From positions 1 to 64,000 of the forward strand of contig CBIHRS010000022.1 of assembly GCA_966212505.1 (NCBI GenBank): a stretch of DNA of 64,000 bases. The letters are read 5' to 3'. Source of the DNA: CAMLIZ01 sp966212505 (GTDB lineage Bacteria > Pseudomonadota > Gammaproteobacteria > Burkholderiales > Burkholderiaceae_C). How positions within the stretch are numbered: position 1 is the first letter of the stretch; every line of letters begins with the position of its first letter. This document shows, piece by piece, positions 55,656 to 63,246 of this stretch. Under the pieces are notes generated by a model that had not been told where the DNA came from, made no database searches, and saw only the letters and a list, made by a program, of their open reading frames with translations. The position numbers and the translations under genes were made by a program.

Positions 55656-56570
55656 TCAGCCCTTGCCGCGCTCGGCTTCCTCGAGCAGCCAACCCCGAAA
55701 GGCCGCGAGCCGCGGCTGGCTGGCGCACTCGGCGCGATACACCACGTAGTAGGCCAGCGTTGCAGGGAACGCGATCTTCGGGAACAGGCGGACCAGCCGT
55801 CCGGCGGCGAGGTCATCGCGTGCCATCACGCTGCGGGCGAGGGCCACGCCTTGCCCCTCGATCGCAGCCTGCAGCACCGCGGCCGAATTGTTGATCTTCA
55901 TGCCGCGTGACGGGGCGGCACCGGCCCCCCCCGCTTTTCGCAGCCAGGCGCTCCAGGAGGGGAACCCGGCATGGCCGTCCATCGACAGGTCGTGGATCAG
56001 CGTCTGCTGCATCAGGTCGGCCGGCTTCTTCAAGCGGCCGCGCTGCAGCTGCGGTGAACACACCGGGTAGACCTCTTCGTCCATCAGCTTGTCGGCCACG
56101 AGCCCGGCCCAGTGGCCGCTGCCGTAGCGCACACCGATGTCGACCCGCTGGGCCACGAAGTCCACCGGCTTGAGGCTGGTGTCCAGGCGTACGTCGGTGT
56201 CGGGCCAGGCGGCGTGGAAACGCTCGATGCGCGGCAGCAGCCATTTGGCGGCAAAGGCCGGGCTGACGGTCACGGTGAGCAGGCCGTGGGGCGAGGCCTC
56301 CCTGAGCCGGTCGAAGCCCAGCGACAGCCTGTCGAACCCGGCCCGGATGTCGGGCAACGCCCGTTCGGCCGCTTCGGTGGCCACGAGCCGTGCGCGCCCG
56401 CTGGTGCCGCGCAGGAACAGCGGCGTGCCCAGCCATTCCTCGAGCGTGCGCACCAGCTGGCCTACCGCCGCTGGCGTGACGTGCAGCTCGGCGGCAGCCG
56501 CCGAGAAGCTCTGGTGGCGGGCGCTGGCCTCGAACGCACGCAAGGCGTTGAGGTGGACGGGCGACTTCAT
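55656..56570 (-). CDS. LysR-family regulator, GcvA-like
   Basis: A 304-residue protein. Winged helix: MKSPVHLNALRAFEASARHQ, SFSAAAAELHVTPAAVGQLV and GTPLFLRGTSGRARLVATEA. Effector domain from about residue 95 (GLLTVTVSPAFAAKWLLPRI, HAAWPDTDVRLDTSLKPVDF) with VDIGVRYGSGHWAGL, the pattern of GcvA/AmpR-like LysR proteins. It is divergent from a small ABM-like gene (136 bp apart), its likely target. A perfect GAAAAGCTTTTC palindrome lies just before its start. Confidence 0.9.
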   Translation of the reverse strand: MKSPVHLNALRAFEASARHQSFSAAAAELHVTPAAVGQLVRTLEEWLGTPLFLRGTSGRARLVATEAAERALPDIRAGFDRLSLGFDRLREASPHGLLTVTVSPAFAAKWLLPRIERFHAAWPDTDVRLDTSLKPVDFVAQRVDIGVRYGSGHWAGLVADKLMDEEVYPVCSPQLQRGRLKKPADLMQQTLIHDLSMDGHAGFPSWSAWLRKAGGAGAAPSRGMKINNSAAVLQAAIEGQGVALARSVMARDDLAAGRLVRLFPKIAFPATLAYYVVYRAECASQPRLAAFRGWLLEEAERGKG

Positions 56571-56574
56571 GATG

Positions 56575-56586
56575 GAAAAGCTTTTC
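56575..56586. promoter_or_regulatory. 12-bp palindrome before the GcvA-like gene, candidate operator
   Basis: GAAAAGCTTTTC (56575-56586) is a perfect palindrome 5 bp upstream of the LysR ATG (56570) inside the divergent spacer. It could be a half of a LysR binding region used for autoregulation. AT-rich short palindromes can occur by chance, so this is a modest prediction. Confidence 0.3.
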
Positions 56587-56706
56587 TTTCAGGCCAAGAC
56601 ACTTTATCTCGTTTGTCTGCAGAGAAGGCGGGCAGAAGAATGGCCATCGGGCTCGGGAATCGGGCCGCTGCTGGAAGTTTTTCTTTTTCTCAAACTGGAG
56701 AGACGA

Positions 56707-56988
56707 ATGGTCTATCTGCAGATCACCTTGAAGATCCCCCACGCCAACCGGCCCGCTGCCGCTGGCATCTACCAGAAGTACAAGGCACCGTTCCTCGACA
56801 CCATCGCTGGTGCGAAGTCGAAGGAATTGCTGGTGCGCGAAGAAGACGTGCAGGTGCTGCATGGCTTCGACACCACCGAGAACGCGAGCGCCTACCTGCA
56901 GAGCGGGCTGTTCACGGCCGACGTGGTGGGCGGACTCACTCCGCTGCTGGACGCGGCACCCGACGTGCGCATCTATGGGGGTGCATAG
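56707..56988 (+). CDS. small ABM-like (dimeric alpha/beta barrel) protein
   Basis: A 93-residue protein starting MVYLQITLKIPHANRPAAAG with a GGAGAG site just upstream. The strand-helix pattern (LQITLKIP; AGIYQKYKAPFLDTIAGA; VQVLHGFDTTENASAYLQS; FTADVVGGLTPLL) resembles the antibiotic biosynthesis monooxygenase/EthD-type ferredoxin fold. Start 56707 is supported by that site; the open frame upstream is antisense to the LysR gene. It is divergent from the GcvA-like regulator, so is probably under its control. Family placement is by pattern only. Confidence 0.7.
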   Translation: MVYLQITLKIPHANRPAAAGIYQKYKAPFLDTIAGAKSKELLVREEDVQVLHGFDTTENASAYLQSGLFTADVVGGLTPLLDAAPDVRIYGGA

Positions 56989-57307
56989 GCTTGGCATGAG
57001 CGGTGCGGGGGGTGTTTCGGCAACGTCGTCGGCCTGTCATGCGGCGGCGCCAACATGGCGCGCTACATGAGCAGGAGACATCGATGATCGAGCGTGTGGC
57101 GGTGCTGGCGATCTAGCTGGTCACTGGCCTGCGTCGAGGGCAGCAAGACCGAGCTGATGGGCGAGGACGGAGGTGAGCCTCGAATGCCCGTTCCTGCCGA
57201 CAGCGCGGGCTGGGGAGGGGCACCGGCTGAGCGTCAAGGTATCGCAGAGCCATGCGCAGTACACCGGCTTCGAGTTCGTGCCGTTGGTTGGAGGGCGGTA
57301 GCCGGCG
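56989..57307. other. 319-bp stretch without an intact gene, probably decayed
   Basis: No frame here is convincing as a gene. A short frame on the plus strand ending at TAG 57300 reads EVSLECPFLPTARAGEGHRL then SVKVSQSHAQYTGFEF and VPLVGGR, which looks like the tail of a coding sequence but has an in-frame stop (TGA) before it and no start. Other frames break after 10-20 codons. I read it as a gene remnant between the ABM-like gene and the zinc-ribbon protein gene; no repeat or hairpin is evident. Confidence 0.4.
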
Positions 57308-57913
57308 CTACTCAATCACGGGCGTGGGGTAGCTCATCGGTTCGATATCCCACTTGCCTTCATCGCGCTTCCACCACGTCAGCCGGCCGATCAAATCTCC
57401 TTCGGTGTCGTAGAGGCGAATGTTGGCCGGGCTGCGGACTCCCGGGCCCGAACCGCAGTACGAGGAAATGTGGAACATCCCGTTGATGAAGCCGAAGTCG
57501 CATTCCGCATGCTTGATCAGCGGCCGCTCAACATCCATGAATTGGTAGTTCGAGCCACCGCAGCAGAGTGCCCGGGCGGCATGCCGGCGCTCCATCCTCC
57601 AGCGGAGATAGGCACCGATGGTGGGCTCTGCCTGAGCGGCTTCGATGTACTCGGTGTCGATCGGATACCGAACCGGTTGGCCCTTGCGCGCCATGCCATA
57701 CGCACCCTCCATCACACGTAGCGGGGCGATGTCTTCCACGATACAAAGGCTGTCGCAATCCTTGCACCACGCAGGACGAATCGGCACCGTCAACAAATCG
57801 TCGTCGGCGGCCTGCCGGCCGATTGGCGCAGAGCCGAGGTAGTAGCACGCTTCGCGAAAGTTGAAATGGAACCTTTCGCCGCAACTGCTGCAGGCGTAGT
57901 AGTTTGGAAGCAT
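57308..57913 (-). CDS. hypothetical protein with two CxxC zinc-ribbon motifs
   Basis: About 201 residues from ATG 57913 (ATG 57964 is an alternative that adds 17 residues). MLPNYYACSSCGERFHFNFR (CxxC) and AWCKDCDSLCIVEDI (CxxC) look like the knuckles of an N-terminal zinc ribbon; later ALCCGGSNYQF and HAECDFGFINGMFHISSYCG add more Cys/His. The C-terminus reads DLIGRLTWWKRDEGKWDIEP. No signal peptide. Codon use is slightly less GC-biased than in the neighbours. I do not recognise a family; similar small proteins occur in polymorphic-toxin neighbourhoods, but nothing here ties it to one. Confidence 0.65.
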   Translation of the reverse strand: MLPNYYACSSCGERFHFNFREACYYLGSAPIGRQAADDDLLTVPIRPAWCKDCDSLCIVEDIAPLRVMEGAYGMARKGQPVRYPIDTEYIEAAQAEPTIGAYLRWRMERRHAARALCCGGSNYQFMDVERPLIKHAECDFGFINGMFHISSYCGSGPGVRSPANIRLYDTEGDLIGRLTWWKRDEGKWDIEPMSYPTPVIE

Positions 57914-58043
57914 GGGAGAGCTCTCACGGTCGCTTTTTCGAGATGGTGTCGTCTGGTTGTTCATGCAGCCAGTAGCAATCGCCGATGCCGTCGATGTGTC
58001 GAGCCCTCTATCAGGATCTGCGATTGGCGTGAGGTCGGTTCAG

Positions 58044-58424
58044 TCATTGCGCAAACCAGAACCGCACCGCCGCCAGCCCCAGCGCAAACAGATAGCCGTA
58101 GGTGAAGCGGTCGATCCGCAGCACCGCCTGTCCCCGCCGCGAGCGCCACGCGCCGAGCACGGACATGAACAGTCCGGCGAGCAGCGGCGTGATCAAGAGG
58201 TTGGCGATGCGCAGCGCCGGCGCCGACACCAGGTGATGGTGAAACACGAGCAGGCTGAGGCCACCGGCCGCGGCGCCGAAGAGCAGGTAGGCGGGCGCCG
58301 CAAGCCACGGGTTCGGCGCGCGCTGGAACGGCTCCTTGAGCGAATGGATGCCGAGCTCGACCAGGATTTCGAGAACGATCTGGAGGAGCAGTTCGCCGAT
58401 CAGTTCGAACAGGAATTCGAGCAT
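58044..58424 (-). CDS. small membrane protein with amphipathic N-terminal helix
   Basis: A 126-residue protein starting MLEFLFELIGELLLQIVLEI, a long amphipathic/hydrophobic helix, followed by three hydrophobic segments (WLAAPAYLLFGAAAGGLSLL; IANLLITPLLAGLFMSVLG; FTYGYLFALGLAAVRFWF). Start with LFELIGELLLQ is seen in many small proteobacterial membrane proteins of unknown function. It stands alone on the minus strand between two small hypothetical genes. Confidence 0.72.
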   Translation of the reverse strand: MLEFLFELIGELLLQIVLEILVELGIHSLKEPFQRAPNPWLAAPAYLLFGAAAGGLSLLVFHHHLVSAPALRIANLLITPLLAGLFMSVLGAWRSRRGQAVLRIDRFTYGYLFALGLAAVRFWFAQ

Positions 58425-58540
58425 GGTCGCTGGGCTCTATGTAACCTGGCGTCTGCCGACGGGCTGGACCATGTCTCTCCCCTCCGGAATTTCTTCGCGT
58501 CCGGCGATGCTAGCGGGGTTCGTGCGTGTATCGCGTGCTG

Positions 58541-58747
58541 CTATGGATCCAGCCGCAGCAGCGGCGCCTGCGTCACCTCGGCATCGAAGCCCATCAGCAC
58601 GCTGGCCAGCTCCAGCTTGCGCCACAGCGGCGCGGGCATCTTCATGATCGCGTCGGGCGTGCGCGCCCGCGCCACCCAGGCGCCGATCTCGGCGTGCTGT
58701 TCCGCGGTGAGCAGGTTCAGCTTCAGCATGTCGTCCAAGGTCTGCAT
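58541..58747 (-). CDS. small hypothetical protein, 68 aa
   Basis: MQTLDDMLKLNLLTAEQHAE followed by IGAWVARARTPDAIMKMPAP and LWRKLELASVLMG: an acidic, mainly helical protein without membrane segments. The repeated helix pattern and good codon use favour a real gene over chance, but no family is recognised. A longer open frame to 59128 is antisense to the TonB-dependent receptor and was set aside. Confidence 0.5.
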   Translation of the reverse strand: MQTLDDMLKLNLLTAEQHAEIGAWVARARTPDAIMKMPAPLWRKLELASVLMGFDAEVTQAPLLRLDP

Positions 58748-58839
58748 GGTCGAGGCCCCTCCCTGGCCGTGTAGGAGACGAGCATAGGGCATGCCCGGCC
58801 TCAGCGGGGCGCGCGATGGCAAAAGCCGGGGCCCGGCCG

Positions 58840-60885
58840 TCAGAAGTTGGCGGTGAGCGTCAACCGCACACTGCGCGGCTCCACCGGATGGAAGTGGATG
58901 TCGTCGACACCCGCTGCGGCCTCGCCGCGCAGGCGAGAGGTGTAGGCGTAGTCGATGTCGCTGGCCTGGCGGTCGAACAGGTTGAACACGTCGACCGCCA
59001 GCTTCAGGTCGTTGCTGAAGCGGTAGCCCACACGCAGGTAGGCCAGCGTGGTCGACTTCGAGCGTAGCGAGCCGTCTTCGACCAGCGGCCTCGGCCCGAA
59101 ATAGCGCAGCTGGAACTGGCCCGACCATGGCCCCCGTTGCGTGACGGTGGCGCCCAGCGAGGCCACCTTGGCGATGGCGCCGGGGATGCGGTCGCCCGCT
59201 GGATCATGCCCGGTGAAGCGGGCCTTCGACAGGGCGAGGTCGGCATCGAGCAGCAGCCACGGTCGCGCACGGTAGTGGTTGTTCCACTCCAGGCCCTGGC
59301 GCCGGCTCGCGCGGCTGGCTTCGGTGTCGCCGGCATCGCCCGAGAACACCAGCTCGGAGGCCAGCCGCAGCTGCCACAGCGCGAGCGAGCTCTGCAGCCC
59401 GGGAATGATCTCGGTGCGCAGGCCGAGCTCGCCGCCGCGGCTGCGCACCAGCGGCGTCACCGCAGCGGCGGCCACGGTGGTGCCGCGCGCATCGTTGCTG
59501 TGGAAGCCGTGGCCGTAGTCGATGAAGAACTCGGTCTTCTGCCACGGCCCGAGGATCAGGGCGAGCTTTGGCGTGACGATGCCGGCGCTGCGGCTGCCGC
59601 TGTGGTCGGCGATCGAGCTTGCCAAGCGAAAGCGGTAGCGGTCGGCGCGCAGCCCGGCCACCACGCGCAGCCATGGCGTCCACGGCGTGTCGTTCTGCAG
59701 GTAGAGGCCGAGGCTGGTCTCGCGCACCGTGCTCTGCTGCACCGTGCCCAGGCGCTGGCGTGCCTCGGTGCGGTACAGCCCCACCGGGTCGAGCCGGTCG
59801 TGCCGCAGCTGCAGGCCCAGCGTGGTGGTGCCGTCGCGGCCGCCCCAATCGGTGTGCCAGCGCCGGCTCGCGCCCAGGCCCAGCACGGTGCGATGCTCGG
59901 CCTGCTCGAACTGGTCGCCGTGGACCGGGTCGTCGAGCAGGAAGGTGAAGTTGGAATACAGGTCGAGCCGCGAGCGGATCGCATAGGCATTGAAGCGCAG
60001 GCCGCCATCGTCGAGCGTGCGCTCGGTGTCGTACGACAGGCTGTAGCGCGCGGTGTTGCCGCCGTCGGTCGAATCGAGTGCGCCGAAGCGATTCACCGCG
60101 CCCTGGTCGACCGCGCGCTGCGGGATCTGGTCGGTGGCGTTCCAGCCGGCCGCATAGCCCATCGCGGTGACCGACGAACGGGCCGCGTCGTCGCCGAAGC
60201 TATAGCGCAGCACGCCGTTGAGGCGATGGAACTTCTCGGGGTTGCGCCACGGGCCGTCGTTGTGCGCGGCCTCCAGCGCATAGAGCAGCCGGCCCAAGGC
60301 CAGCGTGGCGCTGTCGGCCAGCAGCCCGCGGCGGTAGCCGTGTGCTCCGAGCGTGAGGCTGGCGAGGCCGCGTGGCAGCGTGTCGAACAGGCGGATGTGC
60401 GCCGCACCGGCGGAGGCGAAATCGCCCTCGTCGGCGAAATACGGCCCCTTGCGGTAGGCGATGCGGTCGACCAGCTCGGGGATCAGCCAGTTGAGGTCGC
60501 TGTAGCCCTGGCCGTGCGCATGGCTGACCATGTTGACCGGCATGCCGTCGACCGTGGTCGCGAAGTCGGTGCCATGGTCGAGGTCGAAGCCGCGCAGGAA
60601 ATACTGGTTGGCCTTGCCGTCACCCGAATGCTGCGTGACGATCACGCCGGGCACGAACTCCAGCACCTCGGCCGGCCGCAGCGTCGGCCGGCTTTCGAGC
60701 AGCCGCGCGGTGACCGCGCCCTGGCTCGCGGCATCGGCGCTGCCGATCGCGTTGTCGTAGTGGCCCAGCACCATCACGGTCTGCGTGGGCGCCGTCTGTG
60801 TGGGCTGCTCCTGTGCGCTGGCCGTCGTGCAGGCGATCGCGACAGCGCCGGCGAGTGCCGTCTGCGCCCATCGTCGTGCTTTCAT
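58840..60885 (-). CDS. TonB-dependent outer-membrane receptor
   Basis: A 681-residue protein with a signal peptide (MKARRWAQTALAGAVAIACT, ending ASAQ). The plug domain contains RPAEVLEFVPGVIVTQHSG, QYFLRGFDLDHGTDFATTV, DGMPVNMVSHAHGQGYSDLN and LVDRIAYRKGPYFADEGDFA; the barrel ends in SVRLTLTANF with C-terminal Phe. The HGQGYSDLNWLIPE and HGTDF patterns are of the CirA/FecA-like or siderophore-type plug group; ligand unknown (possibly a metal or organic chelate). No TonB box or FecR/sigma factor is adjacent. Divergent from the antiporter-like gene (196 bp), which may share its regulation. Confidence 0.92.
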   Translation of the reverse strand: MKARRWAQTALAGAVAIACTTASAQEQPTQTAPTQTVMVLGHYDNAIGSADAASQGAVTARLLESRPTLRPAEVLEFVPGVIVTQHSGDGKANQYFLRGFDLDHGTDFATTVDGMPVNMVSHAHGQGYSDLNWLIPELVDRIAYRKGPYFADEGDFASAGAAHIRLFDTLPRGLASLTLGAHGYRRGLLADSATLALGRLLYALEAAHNDGPWRNPEKFHRLNGVLRYSFGDDAARSSVTAMGYAAGWNATDQIPQRAVDQGAVNRFGALDSTDGGNTARYSLSYDTERTLDDGGLRFNAYAIRSRLDLYSNFTFLLDDPVHGDQFEQAEHRTVLGLGASRRWHTDWGGRDGTTTLGLQLRHDRLDPVGLYRTEARQRLGTVQQSTVRETSLGLYLQNDTPWTPWLRVVAGLRADRYRFRLASSIADHSGSRSAGIVTPKLALILGPWQKTEFFIDYGHGFHSNDARGTTVAAAAVTPLVRSRGGELGLRTEIIPGLQSSLALWQLRLASELVFSGDAGDTEASRASRRQGLEWNNHYRARPWLLLDADLALSKARFTGHDPAGDRIPGAIAKVASLGATVTQRGPWSGQFQLRYFGPRPLVEDGSLRSKSTTLAYLRVGYRFSNDLKLAVDVFNLFDRQASDIDYAYTSRLRGEAAAGVDDIHFHPVEPRSVRLTLTANF

Positions 60886-61081
60886 GTCTCGTGCTTTTCT
60901 CCGAGGGGGTGATCGCCGATACGCAGCGGGCGGCGCAGCGGATGCAGTCGTACCGGCAGAGGGTGGCAGGGGCGTGACGCGGCTTCGCTACACTGCGCGC
61001 CGGGTGTTGCGCCGCGCGTGGTGCAGCAGGTTGTCGCGAAGGTCGGGCCGCCTCGCGGATTCCAACCTGCCCGATCCTCCG

Positions 61082-62341
61082 ATGCACGTCGACACCGTCA
61101 ATCTCGTCGCCGCAGCGCTTTTCGCTGTCGCCCTCCTTCACACCTTCGCCGCCAGGCAGTTCGAGCGCTTGTCGCATCGATTCCCGCGGCACGCCGGTGT
61201 GTTCCACCTGCTTGGCGAAGTCGAGGTCGTGTTCGGCTTCTGGGCCATCGTGCTGGTCCTCGCGATGGCGCTGCTCGTCGGTGCCGACTCCGCGCTGCAG
61301 TACGCCGAGTCGCGCAACTACACCGAGCCGCTGTTCGTGTTCGTCGTGATGGTCATCGCCGGCTCGCGGCCGGTGCTGCAGACCGTCACGTGGACCATGG
61401 GTACCCTCGCTCGCTTCGTGCCGCTGCCATCCCCGCTGGTGGCCGCCTGGCTCGGGCTGGCCGTGGTGCCGCTGCTGGGATCGCTGGTGACCGAGCCGGC
61501 CGCGATGACCATCGCCGCGCTGATGCTCTCAGGCCTGGCGTTCCGCCGGGCCCTGCCCGAAAGGTTGAAGTACTTCGCGCTCGGCGTGCTGTTCGTCAAC
61601 GTGTCGATCGGCGGCACGCTCACTTCGTTTGCTGCGCCGCCGGTGCTGATGGTCGCGAAGACCTGGCAGTGGGACAGCGCGCACATGGCGCTCGCATTCG
61701 GCTGGAAGGCGGCGGCCGCGGTCGTCGTGAACGCCTCGTTGGCCGTGTTGGCGCTGCGCCGCCACCTTCTCGGCGATGGCCAGGCCGATCTCATCACGCC
61801 CGCTGCGACGGTGCCGCTGCCGGTGGTCGCCGTGCACCTGCTGCTGCTGGCCGGCGTCGTGCTCCTGGCCCATCACCCGGTCGCGTTCCTCGGGCTGTTC
61901 CTGCTGTTCCTCGGCTTCGCACAGGCCTACGAGCGCTACCAGGACACGCTGCTGATCAAGGAGGCGCTGCTGGTGGCGTTCTTCCTCGCGGGGCTGGTGG
62001 TGCTCGGCGGGCTGCAGCAGTGGTGGCTGCAGCCCATCGTGTCGCAGCTGAAGCCGCTGTCGCTGTTCTTCGGGGCGCTGGGCCTGACCGCGGTGACCGA
62101 CAACGCCGCGCTGACCTACCTCGGTTCGCTGATCGCAGGCATCGGCGACACCTCGAAATACATGCTCGTGGCCGGCGCCGTGGCCGGCGGCGGGTTGACG
62201 GTGATCGCCAATGCGCCCAATCCCGCCGGCGTCGCGCTGTTGCGCCGTGGCTTTGCCGACGAGTCGATCGGCGCGGGCGAACTATTGCTCGGTGCGCTGC
62301 TGCCCACCGCGGTGGCCGCGGCGGCATTGCTGTTGCTATGA
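61082..62341 (+). CDS. putative Na+/H+ antiporter-like membrane protein
   Basis: A 419-residue polytopic protein with about eleven hydrophobic segments, starting MHVDTVNLVAAALFAVALLH. Conserved-looking polar spots within helices (VTEPAAMTIAALMLSG; GGTLTSFAAPPVLMVAKTWQ; GALGLTAVTDNAALTYLGSL; GGGLTVIANAPNPAGVALL) match the putative Na+/H+ antiporter family (ArsB/NhaD/CitMHS superfamily, with paired discontinuous helices at GGTLTSFAAPP and IANAPNPAG). Transport of ions is inferred from the family. Its last 6 bp overlap the end of a broken TetR gene. Confidence 0.82.
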   Translation: MHVDTVNLVAAALFAVALLHTFAARQFERLSHRFPRHAGVFHLLGEVEVVFGFWAIVLVLAMALLVGADSALQYAESRNYTEPLFVFVVMVIAGSRPVLQTVTWTMGTLARFVPLPSPLVAAWLGLAVVPLLGSLVTEPAAMTIAALMLSGLAFRRALPERLKYFALGVLFVNVSIGGTLTSFAAPPVLMVAKTWQWDSAHMALAFGWKAAAAVVVNASLAVLALRRHLLGDGQADLITPAATVPLPVVAVHLLLLAGVVLLAHHPVAFLGLFLLFLGFAQAYERYQDTLLIKEALLVAFFLAGLVVLGGLQQWWLQPIVSQLKPLSLFFGALGLTAVTDNAALTYLGSLIAGIGDTSKYMLVAGAVAGGGLTVIANAPNPAGVALLRRGFADESIGAGELLLGALLPTAVAAAALLLL

Positions 62342-62625
62342 CCGGCAGCCGAGATACGACGTCACGAGCAGCGCCAGTTCGCGGCGCAGCTGCGGCGTGC
62401 CGAGTTCTCCGTGGCGAGCGGCGGCATGCACCACACCCTCGACCGCGCCGGCGAGCACGCGGGCCGCGGTGTCGGGTAGAGCGACCCGATGCTCACGCCG
62501 GCCGCTTCGGCCACCTCGTTGGTGGTGAACTTCATCCAGCCGCGCCGGCCCAGAATGTGAGCCGCCGCCTGCAGGATGGCCTGCACCGTGGCCTGCGCAC
62601 GCTGCTGCGTCGGGGCCTTGCGCAT
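62336..62625 (-). pseudogene. TetR-family regulator broken by internal deletion
   Basis: ATG 62625 opens a TetR helix-turn-helix (QATVQAILQAAAHILGRRGW, FTTNEVAEAAGVSIGSLYP), but after about 50 residues the frame jumps: in the +1 frame the sequence continues DTAARVLAGAVEGVVHAAAR and ELALLVTSYLGCRS to TAG 62336, the typical last helix of a TetR protein. The 290-bp remnant is only half of a normal gene (about 600 bp), so roughly 90-100 codons have been lost and the reading frame shifted near 62474-62478. It was probably the regulator of the DinB or antiporter-like neighbours. It is unlikely to yield a working repressor. Confidence 0.78.
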
Positions 62626-62733
62626 GGTTCGCCGCGGCGCCTGAAAGCGAGTAGCCAATGCCGAAACTCCCGAACAGAATGTGAGGACGAACTCAGATTC
62701 TGCATCGGGGCCGCTGACCCAAGGGAGGAAGAC

Positions 62734-63246
62734 ATGAGCACGCAGACGCTGCTGACATCGATGCTGCGCTACAAGGCCTGGGCCGACCAGGAACTGATCG
62801 GCGAACTGAAGCGGCGCGGCCATGAGCTGCCGGCCGACAAGCGCGACAGTGCTCTCCGGCTGCTCGGCCATGCCCACATCGTCGACTGCATCTTCATGGC
62901 GCATCTTCAGCGAGCCGAGCATGGCTACACGTCGACCGAGCCGGCGGAGGTGCCGCAGCCCGAGGCGCTGTTCCAGGCCATCGAGGATACCGACCGTTGG
63001 CTGATCGACCACGCCACCGGGCTGGGCGCTGAAGAGCTTGCCGAGCGGATCGCGTTCGACTTCACCGACGGCTTCGCCGGCGTGATGTCGCGCGAAGAGA
63101 TGCTGGGCCACCTGATCGCCCACGGTGGCTACCACCGTGGTGAGATCGGGCAGATCCTGACCCAGCAGTTCGGCTCGTCGCCGCCGGACACCTTCACCGG
63201 CTACCTGCGGCGCTGGCCCGTCAGCGATTCGGCAACGTGTAGCTGA
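62734..63246 (+). CDS. DinB-family protein
   Basis: A 170-residue helical protein, MSTQTLLTSMLRYKAWADQE, with a strong AAGGGAGG site 6-8 nt upstream. The DinB/YfiT-type metal ligands are present: LLGHAHIVDCIFM (His) and LGHLIAHGGYHRGEIGQIL (HxxxH). Bacterial members are often thiol transferases or damage-inducible proteins of unknown substrate. It is divergent from the broken TetR gene (108 bp), which may once have repressed it. Its 3' end overlaps the convergent secreted-protein gene by 26 bp. Confidence 0.88.
   Translation: MSTQTLLTSMLRYKAWADQELIGELKRRGHELPADKRDSALRLLGHAHIVDCIFMAHLQRAEHGYTSTEPAEVPQPEALFQAIEDTDRWLIDHATGLGAEELAERIAFDFTDGFAGVMSREEMLGHLIAHGGYHRGEIGQILTQQFGSSPPDTFTGYLRRWPVSDSATCS

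Noticed and set aside
62362..63135. Minus-strand 257-codon frame containing the TetR HTH
   Set aside because: The first 170 codons are antisense to the DinB gene; the TetR start is at 62625 and the frame after the HTH is out of register with the true C-terminus.
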